This document shows, one piece after another, positions 57,901 through 64,000 of a stretch of 64,000 bases of DNA. Under the pieces are notes generated by a model. That model was not told the DNA's origin. It did not search any database and saw only the letters and a program-made list of their open reading frames with translations. The stretch is from contig BRXU01000003.1 of assembly GCA_030267565.1 (NCBI GenBank), positions 310,001-374,000 of the forward strand, in the 5' to 3' direction. This DNA comes from Pleodorina starrii (taxonomy: Eukaryota > Chlorophyta > Chlorophyceae > Chlamydomonadales > Volvocaceae). The first letter of the stretch is position 1; each line of letters starts with the position of its first letter. Made by a program: the position numbers and the translations under genes.

Positions 57901-60037
57901 CGAGACGCCGGGCGGCTGTAGTGGCCCCGGCCGCTGCTGGCTCAGGCGCAGCTTGGGCGCCCTTGGCAGCGCCAGCCGATGGGCGAGAGGCGCCATTGTT
58001 GACAGCAGACCCAGCCGACACCAGCGCCTCCTTCGAAGATTCCCGCCGCTCGGTTGCACTGGCTGCGGGGCCGCCTACGGCGGCCTTGCGGCCAAGATCG
58101 CGGGCACCATCGCCATCGTCATCGGACGAGATGGAGAGCCGAACCGCCCGCGAACGTGGGAGCATTGCCTTTGGGGCGTCGGCGGGTGCGCTCGCTGCCG
58201 ACGCCTCCACGTCGCCGCTCATAATACTCTCCATGGCTGTCGCGGCTGCACGCCCCGGCGCCTTATGGACGGCGATGGGACCGTGGTCAAGGTCGATTTC
58301 CGTGCCCGTCACCGTCGTCGCATACTCGCTGACGATGTCATCGGCGATGCCAACGGACGACAAGGACGGTTGCTGCTCGAGCCAGGTGGCGATGCGGTGC
58401 GAGCTGCACACGTGGGCAGGCTGACTGGCGGCGACAGCTTTCCGCGCCGCGGCGGTGCCGCCGGCGGCAGCGAAGCCGCCCGCCTCTTCCGCGCTGGCCA
58501 TGGATCCAGTGCGGTGCGGCTCCCTTGGCGGCGGCTGAGGGGCTGTTTGGGGTCGGGCCGGCGACGTCAGACGTGCGGGAACGATAGTCGTCAGCGGCAG
58601 CGGTCGCAAGCTGGACGCGGCGGCAGCTGAGACTTCAGCCACGGCGGCGGCGGCCGCCTGGCGCATGCGTGGCGAGATGCCATCGCTCGCGACGCTGCTT
58701 TGAGCCCAATTGAAGGTGAACGCGGCGGCCTCGCCGGCGGCGGCCTCGGTCGGCTGCGGGCGCGCGCGAGCAGAGCCCACGGCAGATGGCGGCCGTGCGC
58801 CTTGCGCGGCGCTGCCCTTGCCCTTGGACGCTGGGATCATAGCCACCGCCGCCGTCGGGGACTTACGGCCGCTCGAGTGGACGCCGCCGGGTGATGGTGG
58901 GGCGCCTGCGGGTGCAGACCCAGATGCCGATGCCGACGATGACAGCGACTTGAACCGTGCCAGGAGCCGTGCTGCTTGACCCACATCGGAGTCGGGCTGC
59001 GAGCCCCGCTGGCCTGTGTCACCTTCCTCTTCGCCGCTGCTGCTGTCCAGGAGCCGTTGCCGCGCGACGACCCGCTGAACCGTAGCACTGAGCTTTGAGG
59101 ACCCCAGCGTCTGTCTGGAGGAAGCCAGGGATTCCGGATGGCTGAGCTCGCTCGCCACGGAGTCGTTGCCCGAGATGCGATGCGTGCGTGAGGTGCGCTG
59201 CTGCTGACGATGCGCCGCGCTTTGAGCGGCGACTTGCAGGCCCTCAAACGCCGCCGCTGCGGCGGCTGCGAATCCGCCGCTGCTGCTGGCGCCTCCTGTT
59301 GAGACGCGTCCAGTGCTGCTTGCCAGGCGGCCTGAAGGCACTTTGTTGGCGTCAGCGGCTGAAATAGGGCCGGCGACACTTGTGGTGGTGTGACGCGAAG
59401 ATCGCGCGCCGCGGGGTTCGGCTGCAGGCGGGCCTTGCGGCTTGAGCTCAGACATGCCCGCTGAAGACGCCATCTGAAGGGATGCTGAGGCCATGCCCGC
59501 AGAGGCGGTTTCGTCGTCCTCACTGCTCGAGTTGTCAAGGGTGCGCGCCGCAGCGATCTTGGTTGGGGCGACTGAGCCTGCGCCCATGTTAGTGTTGCTG
59601 GCGCGGCGGTGGCTGGAGGCTGGTGCGGCAGACGCTGGCCGCCGGGAGGCTTTGGACGAGATGGAGCCCGACCCGTGTCGTTGCAGGGCATCAGGACCAG
59701 GAATCGGTTGACCGGCCACCAGGGCGCCGTTTTGCAGCATTTGCAAGACAGCGGAAGCCCAGTCAGCTTGACGGCTACGGGAGGCGGGACCTGCGGGCGG
59801 TGTCGTTGGCCGGAGGTCGCCCGTCTCGTCGAGGCGGGGTTGTCCTGTGTGCTTCACTCTGCCCCCAGCTGTTGTAGCAGGACGCCGTTGTTGGGAGGCT
59901 GCTGGCCGTGATACGCTGTCGTCATCACCGGAGCTGTCGAGCCTGGGGCGAGAGGACCTGTGTGATGCAGTTTGCCGCGGTGCCTCTTCGTCGCTCTCAT
60001 CATCTCGGAATGCTTGGCGCACTCGGGCTGAAGCCAT
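42994..60037 (-). CDS. Giant low-complexity protein (5,198 aa), unknown function
   Basis: Six exons on the minus strand join in phase: 60037-55688, 55308-53656, 53474-50068, 49639-47689, 47470-44651, 44409-42994. They total 15,597 nt. All junctions have GT-AG ends (for example CAG|GTGAGG, CAG|GTGCGG, AA|GTAAGT, TCG|GTAAGT). The five introns are only 165-428 bp, which supports a single gene. The start is MASARVRQAFRDDESDEEAP at 60037. The protein is dominated by Ala, Ser, Pro, Gly and Gln. Acidic serine clusters recur: LDSSGDDDS near residue 33, LDNSSSEDDE near 166, LLDSSSGEEEG near 330, SISSDDDGDG near 637, and SSSSSSDSDVE in exon 4. Short Leu-rich helices are scattered through it, such as DLVRLIGLLNAA, DLGRLVQLLRAG, LGRLYQSLRNLRV and ALLELVQALQLM. 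There is no signal peptide, membrane segment or domain I recognise. A structural scaffold is possible but not shown. Long antisense frames over it are GC-bias shadows. Confidence 0.75.
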
Positions 60038-62075
60038 CCAGCTCCAATATATGCTTCACAGGCAGTAAAGGACCAGGTACAGAAACCCGCTCTGCAACGC
60101 AAAAGGGAAGGTCATCATCGTTGTAACAAACCAAAGCGCCTTCCTTGCATACTTGCGTCTTCCAGACAGCTTCGCAACAGTCCGAAGCATAGCCATGATG
60201 TGCAGTCCAAACAGCTGTCCCGCAACCTCAGGGCTCTCCTCTCAAACCTCACCTTTCCTACATGAAGAGAAGAACTCTTGATTATCAAGGCGGCATGCGC
60301 CTAGTCTTCAAGCCTTTGCTGTGTCAAAGTCCCTGAATAAATGACCGGGAGTGCTCGCGACATGAGATCGCAGATTGTCAAGTGAAAGATATGTTATGCC
60401 GCTGTGCATTTATACGTGTTGGCCTGTTCATCAAAACCAGGAGGCGGCGCGGGAGAAGCAGTCAGTTCGGGATGCTGTAGCTCCGTACGATGCATTCCTT
60501 CCCATGCTGCGGGTTTAGGCACCTACTCCTACAACCTACATCTACTGTCTATGTAACAGGCAGCAACGAATTTTAGACGCGGTGTAGAGTAATAAGCTTG
60601 AGCACCACAAATCAAGGCTTTGACCTGTCGCAAACATTGCCTTGCTTATAAACGCAAGCCCGGGTGCAACCCTGCCTGGTGTAATCTTGGCTGTGCATCT
60701 TGACCATCTGGGCATGTTACTGCTTAGGCTTGCTTGTCTAAAGGGAGATGACGATTTTGAATGGCGGGCACGGTTGAGGCGGACCCGGGCGCACACACCG
60801 TGCCATAATCGAAAAGCAAGTTATTCTATGTGTACTGCTGTGGGGGACGCCAAACCTTCTTAAGATTACACTGGAGGTGGTTCCCACCAACCTCCGCGTA
60901 AAACACAGGGGGCCGCTTGCAAGCGCATGGCTGCATTTCTATGCGAGGCGATATTCATGCGAGGCAATCTCGGGCGATATGTATAGGCGCTCGCCACGCA
61001 TTGAAGGCCAGCATAGCCGCAAAATGCTCGCCGTTGCTCACCAGCCCCCACGACACCGATGCTGGGGGGGCCGCAGCTTGTTCAGGACGCCGCAAGCTTT
61101 GCACGAAGCCTACAGGCTTCGGTTTCCCAGCAGCATGCAGCAGCACGTGATTGGCAGGCATGATTCATGAAACCTCCTCACGGCTTGGAGGAGGCGTGTC
61201 GTAAAACCTCGACCGTGGGTTTACTCAGGAGGTTCCTCTGGGTTCCATCATCATGACCAACTCGGACAACGACCGCTGCTACGAATCGGATGCAATCCCA
61301 TCGAGGGTTGAGGGAGTCCGGAACGGACGTCTGCCTCCGGTCTGGCCTACACCTGGAAACTGCTCAATGCCGCAGTCATTATCTAAACACGAACTCAGGA
61401 TGCAGCGCACAGCGGCGCGGAGCACACAGCAACGTAGCCGCCCCTGATGGGTCTTCCCTGCCGGTGGAGCGTTTGGCTGTTTCGGGTCGTGCCTTTGATC
61501 GCTTGGGCCCGCCTTCCGCGGTTCGGGGTCAGGGGCGGCTAAGTTCGGGTTTGGGTTTCGGCAGCAGCACTTCCAGGTGCGGTGTGCACTGGTGACACTC
61601 TAGGGTCCTCTGTAAAAAGGTACAGTCTGCAGACCTGAAGGCCCAGTGTACGCTTGGCATGGCGGCTGCGGTCGGGGGGCTCGTTGCTACTTCTTAACAC
61701 GGTGTTCACAGATCGGTACAAGGTCGTGAGGGACATGCGGTGCCTGCACGGCCTCGCGGTTGCTCATGCAAAGCCGGCGGCGCTGCCGAGCGGCAACAGT
61801 AGTACAAATGCGGATGATGCTGGCGGCCTGCGACGCGGGCGGATGGCGACGTAATGGAGGGTAGAACGAACCGCCCCGGTCAGCGCCGTGACTGGTACCG
61901 CCCAGACGGGCGCGCGTTTCCGCACGGGGATAGACGGAGCACACCGGGAGGCGAACCGCGGGAGTCGGGTCAAATCGCGCTGGTGAGTAGTGGTCCCCGT
62001 GTGGCAACAGACGATGGCACGCGGCGCCCAGATGTCGGCAATCCAGGCTGCTGAGAACAGTCAGCACAGGTCAGC

Positions 62076-62121
62076 ACTTCGGGAGAGTGCTGACCTGTGC
62101 TGGTCAGCACTCTCCCGAAGT
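62076..62121. repeat. Perfect 20-bp inverted repeat (hairpin, 6-base loop)
   Basis: ACTTCGGGAGAGTGCTGACC at 62076-62095 and its exact reverse complement at 62102-62121 flank the loop TGTGCT. Extra GTCAGCAC copies lie just upstream, near 62060-62077. Confidence 0.97.
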
Positions 62122-62338
62122 CCCGATGGGCGATGGCCTCGCCACGTCAACCGGCGTACATGCAAGACCAGCAGGTAAAATATGAATATTATATGTAATC
62201 GAGCTGTGAAGATGCATTGACCGTCAAAGAATGTATGCACCCACTCGCACTCCGCCTGTCAGCCCTCAGCCGCTCCCATGCTCGGCCAACCGCTAGGGAA
62301 CCGCTTACCTAACTGTAACCGACCACGGCAGGCTTTTT

Positions 62339-63464
62339 GGGCGGGGCCCCAGCGCGAAGCGCCCGGGGGGGCCCCGCCCAGTAGGATTGCCCATGTCCGT
62401 GCCTGCACTGTCTGATGTCTAATGTAAAAGCGTAAGTGCAGAATTTCGGCCAACGGAAAGACTCCATAAGTAAAATATTACGTTCTTTATTGCATGGTAA
62501 ATTTATTATAGGAACCCAACCTCGTATGAGTAAAAACCAGTTTGGCAGTCTCCATGGACGGAGGCCGAGGTCAAACCAACGCCTCTCGGCCTATAATTAA
62601 TTCCAGAAGATCCATCGTTTCTCGAACCGGAATTCTGACATTACGGCGTGAAATGAATCTTCGTTTCGGCGACCAAATATGTTTGCATTGCGAACAATCT
62701 TCCCGCGAACACACCACAGCAGCTCTGCTTGCCGGTCCGACCGACTTGACGCACACTTATATTACAAAGATTGCATGGGACAAACCATGAGGGGCAAACT
62801 GCTGGTTGTTGGACGCCAAGACGCAAATTGCACACACGATGCGGCAGTCTTCTGCGGGCCGCCCAACAAGTCCAGTCGGCAACCTAGGGAATCCCTGTCC
62901 TAATGTTAAAGCATTCAAGCCTCCTCTACGGCGAATACCTCAGTAGCGAAGCCTGTGCACTCTCGTCGGCAACTGCACGTCGTCGCAATCAACCCTCGCA
63001 AACAGTTCCGCTGTCCTATTGTCAAGTCAGCCTGCGTGATGTGTAAATGATACACTCCATGTCTACTGTCAAGTAACTTCAGCCAATGCGCTGGCCGGAA
63101 GAATTGCACAGTGCCGAGACGGCGCGCGATGCTAAACATGGGTCGGATTGCTGAAGCCGCAGGCATTTCAGATATAAAGCTCTGGCTGCCTATCAGCAGG
63201 AATGTCGATACTCTCACAGTTGACGCCCTCGCCGCTCGCTTTGGAAATGCCGTATTTCGGTCGATGCGCACATGCGCTCATGCACCCGGCGGGATGACGC
63301 GCTTCGCGCGGCGCCGGCAGGCCTTGCTAACGACTCGGCTAGCAGGCATTTCGGGAAAAAGCTCTGGCTGTCTATCAGCAGGAATGTCGACACTCTCACA
63401 CTTCACGCCCTCGCCGCCCTAGCACTCAACTTAACCCGTACGGATTTAGTGGGGCCCCGCCCTT
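62339..63464. mobile_element. Possible short element bounded by GGGCGGGGCCCCA inverted ends
   Basis: GGGCGGGGCCCCA at about 62339 and its exact reverse complement TGGGGCCCCGCCC near 63452-63464 could be 13-bp terminal inverted repeats of a 1.1-kb element. A further GGGGCCCCGCCC copy at about 62370 makes a local hairpin with the first. The motif is simple and GC-rich, so chance or a local hairpin is a real alternative. No target duplication was identified. Confidence 0.25.
63164..63421 (+). repeat. Direct repeat pair, about 77 bp, 182 bp apart
   Basis: The segment starting GCATTTC at about 63164 and containing AAAGCTCTGGCTG, TATCAGCAGGAATGTCGA and CACGCCCTCGCCGC-like sequence recurs at about 63346 with few differences. 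No coding function is apparent. Confidence 0.85.
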
Positions 63465-63820
63465 TTTCCGGCTTCAAGGAAGCCGACACCAACCCCTTGT
63501 TTGAACGCCATTGACCTTTGACTGCTTGATACGCCAGTAGGATCGTCATTAGCGCCTGGTTGCCATAGAGGCTTGGCATAGCGCTGCCTCGTTCCGAGCC
63601 CAGCAGAGTCTTCTCTCCATCGCTCACACCCGAAGCCCGAACGCTTTCATCTTGCCCATTGGAAAACCCGAGAAGATACCATAACCATAGATTTCACACA
63701 GAGTTTCCTCCAGTAGGCGCTGCGCGTCCCGCAACGTCGTCTGTCGCCCTCGAACATTGAAACATAGGTTTTGATGCAGTGCTCCTTACTCGACGCGATC
63801 GCAATCATTCATAAATTCAT

Positions 63821-63830
63821 TATTTAAATC
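63821..63830 (+). promoter_or_regulatory. TATA-like box upstream of the last gene
   Basis: TATTTAAATC lies 107 bp before the ATG at 63937, in an A/T-rich patch unlike the surrounding sequence. Confidence 0.35.
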
Positions 63831-63936
63831 ACCATGCTGAGCTGTTAGTAAGCCACGGGCCCTGTTTAGTGTCAGAGACAGCTGCCTAGCGCCGCACGGT
63901 GCCGTGCCTGCGAGGAGACAAGTGCCTGAAGACATC

Positions 63937-64000
63937 ATGCCACCAAAACAGCGTGCCGCCACAGCTGCTGCTGCAATGGATGCTGCTGTCGCGATAAAGG
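63937..64000 (+). CDS. Start of an unidentified gene, cut by window end
   Basis: An ATG at 63937 opens MPPKQRAATAAAAMDAAVAI, a frame that stays open to the end of the window. A TATA-like sequence lies 107 bp upstream. The Pro-Lys-Gln-Arg opening and the Ala run are plausible for a volvocine N-terminus. With only 21 codons visible, no family can be assigned and the start is provisional. Confidence 0.3.
   Translation, partial: MPPKQRAATAAAAMDAAVAIK

Larger units (their letters stand above)
60038..63936. other. Intergenic region upstream of the giant gene, with short repeats
   Basis: 3.9 kb contains no supported gene. GC content is lower than in the coding parts. It holds a perfect 20-bp hairpin at 62076-62121, a GC-rich palindromic segment near 62339-62380, a direct repeat pair at about 63164 and 63346, and a TATA-like TATTTAAATC at 63821. 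Open frames here are at most about 125 codons and have no family features. Confidence 0.5.

Overview
This is nuclear DNA from a GC-rich, intron-dense green alga, most likely a volvocine chlorophyte (Chlamydomonas/Volvox group). The evidence is: many short exons with GT-AG introns; plastid transit peptides on several proteins; plant-type starch synthase, HflX and thylakoid-lumen proteins; very long Ala/Ser/Pro-rich exons; TGTAA poly(A) signals; and an interstitial TTTTAGGG tract, the Chlamydomonas-type telomere repeat. No prokaryotic operons, CRISPR arrays, tRNA or rRNA genes were seen. Exon models were built by hand from splice consensus, reading phase and family conservation; every multi-exon model closes in frame.

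Layout. 1-492 (-): end-truncated TruB-type pseudouridine synthase. 1386-7893 (+): 15-exon starch synthase of the SSIII/IV clade (661 aa). 7894-11928: about 4 kb with no supported gene, probably long 3' UTRs. 11929-13945 (-): F-box-like/leucine-rich-repeat protein (446 aa). 16065-19953 (+): thylakoid-lumen protein resembling DUF6816 (469 aa), with a large composite minisatellite in intron 2. 21176-25483 (-): plastid HflX GTPase (544 aa, 10 exons). 25916-31449 (+): casein kinase 2 catalytic subunit (339 aa, 8 exons), with a 724-bp foldback element in intron 6. 34195-37722 (-): a VHL beta domain fused to a DUF151/bifunctional-nuclease domain behind a plastid/Tat-like leader (590 aa). 38228-40571 (+): TRAPPC6 (174 aa, 5 exons). 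42994-60037 (-): one giant 6-exon gene predicted to encode a 5,198-residue low-complexity protein of unknown function. 63937-64000 (+): start of a gene cut by the window edge.

The genes do not form one pathway. Four of the proteins carry plausible plastid-targeting leaders (starch synthase, lumen protein, HflX, VHL-BFN). CK2 and TRAPPC6 are general housekeeping genes. Two divergent gene pairs (HflX/CK2 alpha and VHL-BFN/TRAPPC6) share intergenic promoters of 432 and 505 bp. Introns are full of microsatellites, minisatellites and at least four small dispersed repeat families shared between unrelated genes. The most unusual items are the VHL-BFN fusion with an intact-looking hydroxyproline pocket, the giant protein, and the intronic foldback element.
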